Assembly (NCBI GenBank): GCA_034211115.1
Contig: JAXHTH010000033.1
Span: forward strand, 1 to 9,816
Origin: JAXHTH01 sp034211115
GTDB taxonomy: Bacteria > Planctomycetota > Phycisphaerae > Phycisphaerales > SM1A02
Length of the DNA: 9,816 nucleotides
Reading direction: 5' to 3'
Shown: positions 1 through 5,388 of the stretch, piece by piece
Layout of the letters: every line of letters starts with the position of its first letter
How positions within the stretch are numbered: position 1 is the first letter of the stretch
The notes under the pieces: generated by a model
The model's database searches: none
What the model saw: only the letters and a program-made list of their open reading frames with translations
Told to the model about the DNA's origin: nothing
Translations under genes and position numbers: made by a program

Positions 1-1
1 T

Positions 2-130
2 GTGACCGATCGCGCCGCCCTGCCCGCCGAGGCCCGGGCGTATCTCCAGCGCATCGAGCAACTCGTCGGCGTGCCCGTCGAGCTCGTCAGCGTGGGGCCG
101 GAGCGGTCTCAGACGCTGAAAGGCGCCTGA
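2..130 (+). CDS. purA: Adenylosuccinate synthase, C-terminal end (partial)
   Basis: Only the last 42 codons and the TGA stop (128-130) are in the window; the gene begins upstream. PurA joins IMP and aspartate using GTP, the first step from IMP to AMP, in the cytoplasm. The visible tail contains LPAEARAYLQRIEQLVGVPV, then VELVSVGPERSQT, then LKGA. This matches the usual PurA ending, where a helix (LP..A..YL..IE) leads to a V-G-V-P strand and a conserved S-x-GP-x-R-xx-T segment that ends the protein. The catalytic and GTP-binding parts are outside the window, so the call rests on this C-terminal signature alone. The gene lies 116 bp upstream of uppS on the same strand. A weak hairpin overlaps its stop. 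Confidence 0.86.
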   Translation: MTDRAALPAEARAYLQRIEQLVGVPVELVSVGPERSQTLKGA

Positions 131-145
131 GCGGGCCGGCGCTTT
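119..145 (+). terminator. Possible weak terminator hairpin over the purA stop
   Basis: AAAG-(G)-CGCC at 119-127 can pair with GGCGCTTT at 138-145. This gives about eight base pairs with one bulged G and a 10-nt loop that contains the purA stop codon. The 3' arm ends in TTT followed by GTT, a short T-rich run. It resembles a weak intrinsic terminator. The overlap with coding sequence and the poor U-tract keep confidence low, and read-through into uppS is quite possible. Confidence 0.3.
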
Positions 146-246
146 GTTCAATGTGCGAGATTCGGCGAACCGACGCGGGCTGCGGCGAATACGATCCCTG
201 CGCAGGCGCCGCAATCGCATCCCCATCGCCTTACGTTTCATCAATC

Positions 247-1020
247 ATGACGCGAGCCTCTCAAACCGAGACATCCGTGGACGAGCGACCCGAGCTCGAA
301 GTTCCCCCGCACCAGCGGCCGCGGCACATCGCCGTCATCATGGATGGCAACGGGCGGTGGGCGAAGCAGCGCGACGAACCCCGCATCGCCGGCCACCGCG
401 CCGGGGCGCGCACCGTCCGCGATGTGGTCACCGAATGCGGACGGCTCGAGATCGAGGCCCTCACCCTCTTCTCCTTCTCCAGCGAGAACTGGAAACGGCC
501 GGCCGATGAGGTCGAGGCGCTGATGGCGCTGTACCGGCAGTCGCTCATCGACGAGCGCGATGAACTCGTGAAGAACAAGGTGCGGTTCATGCAGATCGGC
601 CGGCGCGATGGGCTGCCCGCCGATGTCCTCGAAGAGGTGGACAGGACGATCGAAGCGACGCGCGAGGGCGAAGGCCTGAAGCTCATCCTCGCCGTCAACT
701 ACGGCTCGCGCGCCGAGATCACCGACGCCGCGCGGGCCATCGCGACGAAGGCGCAGCGCGGTGACCTCGACGCGGCGTCCATCGACGAGCAGATGATCGC
801 CGACCACCTGTATACGGCCGGCCTGCCCGATCCGGACCTGCTCATCCGCACCGCGGGCGAGCAGCGGATCTCCAATTACCTGCTCTGGCAGATCAGCTAC
901 GCGGAGCTGTATGTTTCGCCGGTGTACTGGCCGGATTTCACGATCGCGGACCTGCACGAGGCGATCCGCGACTACGCCCGCCGCGACCGCCGCTTCGGCG
1001 CCGTCGACACCGCGCGGTGA
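247..1020 (+). CDS. uppS: Isoprenyl transferase (undecaprenyl diphosphate synthase family)
   Basis: This cytoplasmic cis-prenyltransferase adds isopentenyl units to farnesyl diphosphate to make the long polyprenyl diphosphate that carries cell-envelope precursors. The 257-aa product has the full family signature. HIAVIMDGNGRWAK (27-40) holds the catalytic Asp33 and the diphosphate-binding G-N-G-R. GHRAGA (49-54) follows, then FSFSSENW (75-82). RTAGEQRISN (201-210) supplies the IPP-binding arginines, and LLWQISYAELY (212-222) ends in the conserved Glu220 region before WPDF. The reading frame is open back to an ATG at 151, but ATG 247 is preferred because it gives normal length (about 250 aa) and starts 26 residues before the conserved core. 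Neither start has a clear Shine-Dalgarno site. The gene follows purA on the same strand. Confidence 0.96.
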   Translation: MTRASQTETSVDERPELEVPPHQRPRHIAVIMDGNGRWAKQRDEPRIAGHRAGARTVRDVVTECGRLEIEALTLFSFSSENWKRPADEVEALMALYRQSLIDERDELVKNKVRFMQIGRRDGLPADVLEEVDRTIEATREGEGLKLILAVNYGSRAEITDAARAIATKAQRGDLDAASIDEQMIADHLYTAGLPDPDLLIRTAGEQRISNYLLWQISYAELYVSPVYWPDFTIADLHEAIRDYARRDRRFGAVDTAR

Positions 1021-1035
1021 GAGTCGCTCGCGAAA

Positions 1036-1069
1036 AGGTGGCACGGGCATAGAGAGGTGGCCCGGGCGT
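1036..1069 (+). repeat. Short imperfect direct repeat downstream of uppS
   Basis: AGGTGGCACGGGCAT (1036-1050) and AGGTGGCCCGGGCGT (1055-1069) match at 13 of 15 positions and are separated by 4 nt. The second copy runs into the hairpin at 1060-1080. The arrangement looks like a degraded intergenic repeat unit of the REP type. Whether it recurs elsewhere in the genome cannot be seen here. Confidence 0.45.
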
Positions 1070-1080
1070 CCCGCCCGGGC
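1060..1080 (+). terminator. Strong GC hairpin after uppS, putative terminator or REP-like element
   Basis: GCCCGGGC (1060-1067), a 5-nt loop GTCCC, and GCCCGGGC (1073-1080) form a perfect 8-bp all-GC stem 40 bp beyond the uppS stop. Each arm is also a palindrome on its own. The sequence after it (GGCTGCAATA) has no U-tract, so it is not a textbook intrinsic terminator. It could instead stabilise the uppS mRNA 3' end or be part of a dispersed repeat. Confidence 0.4.
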
Positions 1081-1152
1081 GGCTGCAATATGACAGGGCG
1101 AGACATGCAAAGGTGCCCGCGGAACAAAGCAGACTAGAATTCGTTGTGATCC

Positions 1153-1159
1153 GGGAGGA
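1153..1159 (+). promoter_or_regulatory. Shine-Dalgarno site for the WGR-like protein
   Basis: GGGAGGA sits 6 nt before ATG 1166. It is one of the clearest ribosome binding sites in the window and supports this small uncharacterised ORF as a real gene with this start. A TAGAAT at 1135-1140 could be a -10 box, but no matching -35 is visible. Confidence 0.75.
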
Positions 1160-1165
1160 AGTCGA

Positions 1166-1618
1166 ATGCTCAAGCTGTATCGACACGAGGGCGGACGCGT
1201 CACGGCGTACCACGAAGCGTGGGTGGATGGCGAGACGGTCGTTGAGCACTGGGGCATCCTCGGTGAACAGGGATCCGTGCGTAAGCACCGCCTCCGCACG
1301 GATTTGACTCAAGAGGAGAACATCCAGCGCGTCCTTTCACAGGCCACGTCACAAGGCTTCCAGCCCATCGACATCGACGACCACAAGATCCTCCTCATCG
1401 AATATCCCGTCGAGGGGATGGGCACGGTGACCGACCTCGAGAGGCGGCACGCGATGGAAGAGCGCATGAGAGAACTGATGGGATGGACCGGTCTGGGTAC
1501 GTGCGACGGCGGCTCCATCGGTTCCGGGACCATGGAGGTGTGCTGTTTCGTCGTGGACTTCGAGACGGCCAAGCGCTGTCAACCGCAGCCGTCTCACGCC
1601 GCGGTCATCGGGGCGTAG
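1166..1618 (+). CDS. Uncharacterised protein with a WGR-like N-terminal half
   Basis: This 150-aa soluble protein has no signal peptide or membrane segment. Residues 1-65 look like a degenerate WGR fold: strands with basic and aromatic residues, then EHWGILGEQG (27-36), where the usual W-G-R reads W-G-I, then a helix and a G-F (64-65) as in WGR domains. Residues 74-135 are a second block: HKILLIEYPVEG (73-84), a helix with ERRHAMEERM (92-101), then GWTGLGTCDGGSIGSGTMEV (106-125) and CCFVVDFETAKR (126-137). The Gly/Ser/Cys-rich loop looks strongly constrained and resembles a conserved hypothetical family I recall but cannot name. No catalytic function is evident. WGR domains occur in PARPs and standalone DNA-linked proteins, but a nucleic-acid role here is only a guess. 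The last 13 residues look unrelated to the rest, and the 3' end overlaps the convergent GGDEF gene by 25 bp. Confidence 0.8.
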   Translation: MLKLYRHEGGRVTAYHEAWVDGETVVEHWGILGEQGSVRKHRLRTDLTQEENIQRVLSQATSQGFQPIDIDDHKILLIEYPVEGMGTVTDLERRHAMEERMRELMGWTGLGTCDGGSIGSGTMEVCCFVVDFETAKRCQPQPSHAAVIGA

Positions 1619-2670
1619 ACGCCGTCCGTGTCGCGGAGCATGACGCGGTTCTTGCCTGCGCCCTTCGCGGCGTACAGCGCCTCGTCGGCGTGCAGAATGA
1701 GCTGCTCGGCGTTGATGGGACGGCTGAGATCGACGTGGGCCAGGCCGATGGACATCCCCAGCCGGCGCTCGCACTCATCGCGCCCGCGGATGGCGCGTTC
1801 GAACTCGCGAAGGATGCGGCCGGCGACGAGGACCGCCTCGTAGGGCTCGGTGTGGGGCATGAGGACGCAGAACTCATCCCCGCCGTAGCGCGCGGCCACA
1901 TCGACCTCGCGGGAATTCGCCTCGATCACCCTGCTGGCGAGCTGCAGCATGTCGTCGCCGCGCTGATGGCCCAGGGTGTCGTTGAGCGCCTTGAAGCCGT
2001 CGAGATCGATCATCAGGCAGGCCAGCGGGAGGTTGTTGCGCGTCGCTTCCGCCCAGGACCCTTCGAGCATGAGGTTGAGCCAGCGGCGATTGGCCAGGCT
2101 GGTGAGCTCATCGGTGCGGGCCATCGCCTCGAGCTGGCGGATCATCGCCTCGAGCTGCTGGTTCTTCACCTCCAGTTCGGCCAGTGAGCGGCTCAGGTCG
2201 CGCTGGAGGCGTTCGTTCTCCTGCTTGATGCGCTGATGGGCGATGCACTTCTCCACGGCCAGGGGCAGCGTCCGCATGTCGTGGGCGGTGGTGAGGAGGA
2301 AGTCCATCGCCCCGGCGCGGATGGCCTCGACGGCCAGCGCGGCGTCGCCCGGCGACCCGGCGAGCACGACGGGCAGAGTGGGGCGCGTACCGCGCAGATA
2401 GGCCAGGGCGTCCAGGCCCGAGCCGTCCGGGAGGTTCACCGAACAGATCACCATGTCCGCGCAGGACAGGTCAAAGGTGTGGAGCTGCTGAAGCGACTCG
2501 ACCACGAAGCACACCGCCTCGCCGGGCACGCGCCGGCCGGACTGGATCGATTCCGCCGGGCAGCAGGTGCGTTGCAGGGCGTCGGCCATCATGCGAGCGG
2601 TGGCCGGGTCTGACTCCACGATGAGGAGTTTCGGCAGAGATCCGCCGGCGCTGTCGGGTGGGGTCGTCAT
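1594..2670 (-). CDS. Diguanylate cyclase with a degenerate receiver domain
   Basis: This 358-aa cytoplasmic protein is predicted to make cyclic di-GMP from two GTP. Residues 14-130 form a CheY-like receiver: KLLIVESD (14-21) keeps one acidic metal ligand. However, the phosphoacceptor position in VICSVNLPDGSGL is Ser77, and the usual Lys after GAMDF is Thr127, so phosphorylation is unlikely. A coiled coil (about 138-184, heptads rich in Q, E, L) leads to DELTSLANRR (187-196). The GGDEF domain has metal and substrate residues Asp222, Asn230 and Asp239, the active site RYGGDEF (261-267), and an inhibitory RxxD site (254-257) for product feedback. ATG 2670 is chosen over an in-frame ATG at 2844 because of the Shine-Dalgarno site beside it and because the extra 58 residues are basic low-complexity sequence. 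The 210 bp between it and the SDR stop shows no clear gene or promoter. Confidence 0.93.
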   Translation of the reverse strand: MTTPPDSAGGSLPKLLIVESDPATARMMADALQRTCCPAESIQSGRRVPGEAVCFVVESLQQLHTFDLSCADMVICSVNLPDGSGLDALAYLRGTRPTLPVVLAGSPGDAALAVEAIRAGAMDFLLTTAHDMRTLPLAVEKCIAHQRIKQENERLQRDLSRSLAELEVKNQQLEAMIRQLEAMARTDELTSLANRRWLNLMLEGSWAEATRNNLPLACLMIDLDGFKALNDTLGHQRGDDMLQLASRVIEANSREVDVAARYGGDEFCVLMPHTEPYEAVLVAGRILREFERAIRGRDECERRLGMSIGLAHVDLSRPINAEQLILHADEALYAAKGAGKNRVMLRDTDGVYAPMTAA

Positions 2671-2671
2671 G

Positions 2672-2680
2672 CCTCCCCTT
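2672..2680 (-). promoter_or_regulatory. Shine-Dalgarno site deciding the cyclase start
   Basis: Read on the minus strand, AAGGGGAGG lies just before ATG 2670, with a single C between. The purine run allows pairing in two registers: GGAGG is very close to the start, while AAGGGG is at a more normal distance. It is the only strong site near a plausible start of this frame. Confidence 0.65.
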
Positions 2681-2880
2681 TCCAACACCGGGCCACGCGG
2701 CGCCCGGTGCGGGCCTCGCTTGCGTTTGTGCCGGGGACGCATTGCAGTCGGGGCACGCCGCTCCGGCACCTCCGACCGTCCAATACACCAACGCGGAGGG
2801 CAAGCGACGGACGCGGCTTTCCGCCGGATCATGCCGGGGAACACGCGCAGGTTGCCTGTTCTGACGTGCGGTTATCGGAG

Positions 2881-3600
2881 CTAGGGGCTCGGCAGATAGA
2901 TGGTGGTGCCCGCCTCGCCTTCTCGGCGTCCGAGAACGCAGTCGCAGATGACGTGCGCCACGTCGAGCGGATCGAGCGCGCGGTCGCGCGGAATCTGCCG
3001 TTCGGAGAAGCTGGCGCGAAGCATGTCGGTCTCGACCGCGCCGGGGGCGACGGCGAAGGCGCGGACGCCGAAGTCGGCGCCCTCTTTCGCCGTCGATCGG
3101 GTGAGGCTCTCCAGGGCCGCCTTCGCCGCGGCATAGACGAAGAACCCCGGGAAGGGATCGGCCGTCCCCATCGTCGAGACGTTGACGATGCACCCGCCCC
3201 GCTGCTTGCGGAAGACCGGCCAGAGGCGCGCGGTGAGGTACGCGGCGGCGAAGGTGTTGACGGCAAACGTCCGATACACGAGATCCTCGTCCGTGCGATC
3301 GATGGGTACGACCGAGGCGATGCCGGCGGCGTGGACGAGGGCATCGACCCGCCCCCACTGATCAATGGTCATGTCGATCACGGACATCGCCTGCTGCGCG
3401 CTGGCCACGTCGGCGGAGAGGATGAGCATCTCCGGCGCCGCGGCGGAGGCCTGGGCGATCCCCGCCATCGTCTCCTGAAGCTTGTGCTCGCGCCGGCCCA
3501 CAAGCGCAAGGCGGTGGCCGGCGTTTGCGAGCAGGCCGCAGACGGCCCGCCCGATGCCTGATCCCGCCCCGGTGACGATCGCGACCGGTGTCTGCGCCAT
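2881..3600 (-). CDS. SDR family NAD(P)-dependent oxidoreductase
   Basis: This 239-aa classical short-chain dehydrogenase/reductase is a cytoplasmic Rossmann-fold enzyme that interconverts a carbonyl and an alcohol. TGAGSGIG (10-17) is the cofactor loop. VGRRE (34-38) places arginines at the end of strand 2, which favours NADPH. AD-V (63-65) contacts the adenine. The usual N-N-A-G reads HAAG (90-93). Asn115, Ser142 (or Thr143), Tyr156 and Lys160 (YAAAK) form the catalytic tetrad, and APGAVETDM (about 187-195) is the conserved PG segment. Substrate cannot be read from this; FabG-like or sugar/steroid-like activities are all possible. Two adjacent ATGs (3603, 3600) are available. The second is chosen because its 7-nt distance from AAGGAG is better. 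It is divergent from the aldehyde dehydrogenase, which may point to linked aldehyde/alcohol metabolism. Confidence 0.93.
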   Translation of the reverse strand: MAQTPVAIVTGAGSGIGRAVCGLLANAGHRLALVGRREHKLQETMAGIAQASAAAPEMLILSADVASAQQAMSVIDMTIDQWGRVDALVHAAGIASVVPIDRTDEDLVYRTFAVNTFAAAYLTARLWPVFRKQRGGCIVNVSTMGTADPFPGFFVYAAAKAALESLTRSTAKEGADFGVRAFAVAPGAVETDMLRASFSERQIPRDRALDPLDVAHVICDCVLGRREGEAGTTIYLPSP

Positions 3601-3607
3601 CATCGTG

Positions 3608-3613
3608 CTCCTT
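3608..3613 (-). promoter_or_regulatory. Shine-Dalgarno site of the SDR gene
   Basis: Minus-strand AAGGAG is 4 nt from ATG 3603 and 7 nt from ATG 3600. It rules out the longer frame to 3696, whose extra N-terminus is arginine- and proline-rich and precedes the Rossmann strand. Confidence 0.65.
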
Positions 3614-3663
3614 CCCGAGCAGCGTACCCGAATCGGGCGAACTCGTCGTGATCGGGGCGCCGG

Positions 3664-3692
3664 TTGCCCGCGTCGCGGGGGGCCGATACAAC
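3664..3692 (+). promoter_or_regulatory. Candidate sigma70-type promoter for the aldehyde dehydrogenase
   Basis: TTGCCC (3664-3669) and TACAAC (3687-3692) are 17 nt apart, each matching the -35 and -10 consensus at 4 of 6 positions. They lie in the divergent intergenic region and would give a leader of roughly 55 nt. The same region holds CCCGA-A-TCGGG (3627-3637), a small imperfect palindrome close to the SDR start that could be an operator. I see no clear promoter for the SDR strand. Both calls are by eye. Confidence 0.3.
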
Positions 3693-3741
3693 TCACTCGG
3701 TCAGCGTCTCAGTCATCATCCCGCCTCGAATCCTCGAACAC

Positions 3742-3747
3742 GAAGGA
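3742..3747 (+). promoter_or_regulatory. Shine-Dalgarno site deciding the aldehyde dehydrogenase start
   Basis: GAAGGA lies 7 nt before ATG 3755. The frame is open back to 3482, but the upstream part overlaps the SDR gene antisense and adds no family sequence, so 3755 is the start. Confidence 0.7.
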
Positions 3748-3754
3748 CCGCCTC

Positions 3755-5188
3755 ATGCTCGCATCATCGTATCCGTATTATCTCGCGGGCCGGCCGGTGG
3801 CGGCCAATCAGGACGGACTCGTCACCAACAAGTACAGCGGCGAAATCGCCACCCGGGTGGCGAAGGCGGATCGCGCGGTGGTCGAGCAGGCCGTCGCCGC
3901 CGCGGACGAGGCGGCCGGGGCGATGCGCCGCCTGCCCGCCTATCGGCGCCAGGAGGTGCTCGCCCATCTTGGCCGGCGGGTGCAGGAGCGTCACGAGGAG
4001 CTGGCCGAAGCCCTCTGCATCGAGGCGGGCAAGCCGATCCGCGACGCCCGAGGCGAAATCACCCGAGCCGTGGACACCTTCCGCATCGCCGCCGAGGAAG
4101 CCACGCGGATGTACGGAGAGTACCTGCCGCTGGAGATCTCGCCGCGCGCGGCCGGGTGCGAGGCGATCGTCAGGCCCTTTCCGATCGGGCCGTGCAGTTT
4201 CATCTGCCCGTTCAACTTCCCGATCAACCTCGCGGCGCACAAGATCGCCCCGGCCCTGGCGGTGGGATGCCCGTTCGTGCTCAAGCCCGCATCGTGGACG
4301 CCGGTGGGCGCGCTGCTGCTGGGCGAGATCCTCGCCGAGTGCGACCTGCCGGAGGGCGCGTTCAGCATCCTGCCCTGCTCGGCCCGCGACGCGACGCCGA
4401 TGACGCACGATGACCGGATCAAGCTGCTGTCCTTCACCGGCTCGGCGGAGGTGGGCTGGAAGCTCAAGGCCGAGGCCGGGAAGAAGAAGGTGTCGCTGGA
4501 ACTGGGCGGGAACGCCGCCTGCATCGTCGATGAGGGCGCCGATGTGCAGCGCTGCGCCGAGCGCATCATTTTCGGCGCGTATTACCAGTCGGGCCAGAGC
4601 TGCATCAGCGTGCAGCGCATCCTCGCGCACGAATCGCTGTGCGACGAACTCGCCGCGCGCATCGCGGAGCTCGCGGGCGACCTGAAGAAAGGCGATCCGC
4701 TCGATGAAGCCACCTTCCTCGGGCCGATGATCTCCGAGGATGATGCCAAACGCGTCGAATCGTGGGTGAACGAGGCCGTCGAGGCCGGGGCGCGCGTCCT
4801 GTGCGGCGGGAAGCGCGACGGCGTGTTCTACGAGGTCACCCTCTTGGCCGATGTCGATCATTCCGCGAAGGTGAGCTGTGAGGAGGTGTTCGGCCCGGTG
4901 GCGACGATCGAGCCGTTCTCATCGTTCGAGGACGCCTGCCGGCTCGTGAACGACAGCGATTTCGGCCTCCAGGCGGGCGTGTTCACGACAAACATTCATC
5001 GCGCGTTCCACGCCTTCGACGAGCTGGAGGTCGGCGGGGTGGTGATCAACGACATCCCCTCGCTGCGCGTCGACTCGATGCCCTACGGCGGCGTCAAGGA
5101 CTCGGGGCTGGGACGCGAGGGCATACGCTGGGCGATGGAGGAGATGTCCGAACCGAAGCTGATGCTGTTGAAGGATGTGGGTCGGTAG
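3755..5188 (+). CDS. NAD(P)-dependent aldehyde dehydrogenase, lactaldehyde dehydrogenase-like
   Basis: This 477-aa cytoplasmic enzyme of normal family length oxidises an aldehyde to the acid. All catalytic elements are visible: the oxyanion Asn154 in PFNFP (152-156), cofactor Lys177 in LKPAS (176-180), FTGSAEVG (227-234) at the nucleotide loop, general base Glu249 in LELGG, nucleophile Cys283 in SGQSC (279-283), and Glu377 in EEVFGP (376-381). Near the C-terminus NDSDFGLQAGVF (399-410) and MPYGGVKDSGLGREG (442-456) are typical. The SGQSCISVQR and VINDIPSLRVDSMPYGG sequences resemble the ALDH family 21 / lactaldehyde dehydrogenase-like group that I recall, rather than betaine or fatty-aldehyde enzymes. 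The exact substrate is inference. It is transcribed divergently from the SDR gene and ends 200 bp before the convergent rseP stop. Confidence 0.95.
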   Translation: MLASSYPYYLAGRPVAANQDGLVTNKYSGEIATRVAKADRAVVEQAVAAADEAAGAMRRLPAYRRQEVLAHLGRRVQERHEELAEALCIEAGKPIRDARGEITRAVDTFRIAAEEATRMYGEYLPLEISPRAAGCEAIVRPFPIGPCSFICPFNFPINLAAHKIAPALAVGCPFVLKPASWTPVGALLLGEILAECDLPEGAFSILPCSARDATPMTHDDRIKLLSFTGSAEVGWKLKAEAGKKKVSLELGGNAACIVDEGADVQRCAERIIFGAYYQSGQSCISVQRILAHESLCDELAARIAELAGDLKKGDPLDEATFLGPMISEDDAKRVESWVNEAVEAGARVLCGGKRDGVFYEVTLLADVDHSAKVSCEEVFGPVATIEPFSSFEDACRLVNDSDFGLQAGVFTTNIHRAFHAFDELEVGGVVINDIPSLRVDSMPYGGVKDSGLGREGIRWAMEEMSEPKLMLLKDVGR

Positions 5189-5237
5189 AAGCGGCGCGCG
5201 AGGGTCGCATCCGGGGCGCGGGATGGTCGGGGGTGAC

Positions 5238-5280
5238 CCGGGTCTTTCTCGCCCGCGCGGCGCGGGCTCGTCAGACCCGG
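5238..5280. terminator. Large two-tier hairpin, possible bidirectional terminator
   Basis: CCGGGTCT (5238-5245) pairs with AGACCCGG (5273-5280). Inside, after a symmetric 5-nt by 5-nt internal loop, GCCCGC (5251-5256) pairs with GCGGGC (5262-5267) around a 5-nt loop. It lies between two convergent genes, 50 bp past the aldehyde dehydrogenase stop and about 110 bp past the rseP stop. No U-tract follows on either strand, so intrinsic termination is unproven. Confidence 0.45.
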
Positions 5281-5370
5281 CTTCCAAGGGCGCGTCGAGA
5301 AAAAGGGGATGCGTACGTCTACTCGCGCGGCGCGGGCTCGTCGGACCCGGCTTCCGGGGGCGCGGCGCGA
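5254..5370. repeat. 47-bp direct repeat, two copies with 70-bp period
   Basis: 5254-5300 and 5324-5370 match at 42 of 47 positions with an exact 70-bp offset and no gaps. The shared core is GCGCGGCGCGGGCTCGTC, then an A or G, then GACCCGGCTTCC. Mismatches are at 5273, 5286, 5287, 5295 and 5298 in the first copy. A 23-bp less GC-rich spacer separates them. Only the first copy can form the large hairpin, because the left arm is missing before the second. No gene is evident in the 200 bp between the two stop codons. Confidence 0.75.
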
Positions 5371-5372
5371 CG

Positions 5373-5384
5373 CCGACGCGTCGG
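5373..5384. repeat. Perfect 12-bp palindrome beside the rseP stop
   Basis: CCGACGCGTCGG is a perfect palindrome that begins 4 bp beyond the rseP stop codon. As RNA it could form only a 4-bp hairpin with a tetraloop. It may be a small terminator element, a protein-binding site or chance in GC-rich DNA. Confidence 0.4.
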
Positions 5385-5388
5385 GCCG

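Noticed and set aside
144..195. Possible uppS promoter (TTGTTC at 144-149, TACGAT at 190-195)
   Set aside because: The spacing is about 40 nt, far from the 16-18 nt needed, and no better pair was found.
151..246. Longer uppS start giving 32 extra N-terminal residues
   Set aside because: The extra residues do not resemble the family, normal length is reached from ATG 247, and there is no ribosome site before 151. N-terminal proteomics could overturn this.
241..1299. 352-aa open frame on the - strand opposite uppS
   Set aside because: It is antisense to strongly conserved uppS motifs and runs into the start of the next gene; no domain is visible.
2671..2844. 58-residue N-terminal extension of the cyclase
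   Set aside because: It is Arg/Pro-rich, lies before the receiver's first strand, and the strong ribosome site sits directly at ATG 2670.
2471..3358. Minus-strand frame with a C-P-D-C motif near 2740, resembling half a zinc ribbon
   Set aside because: It is out of frame with both the SDR and cyclase genes, overlaps both, and is otherwise Arg/Pro-rich; a single CxxC is expected by chance.
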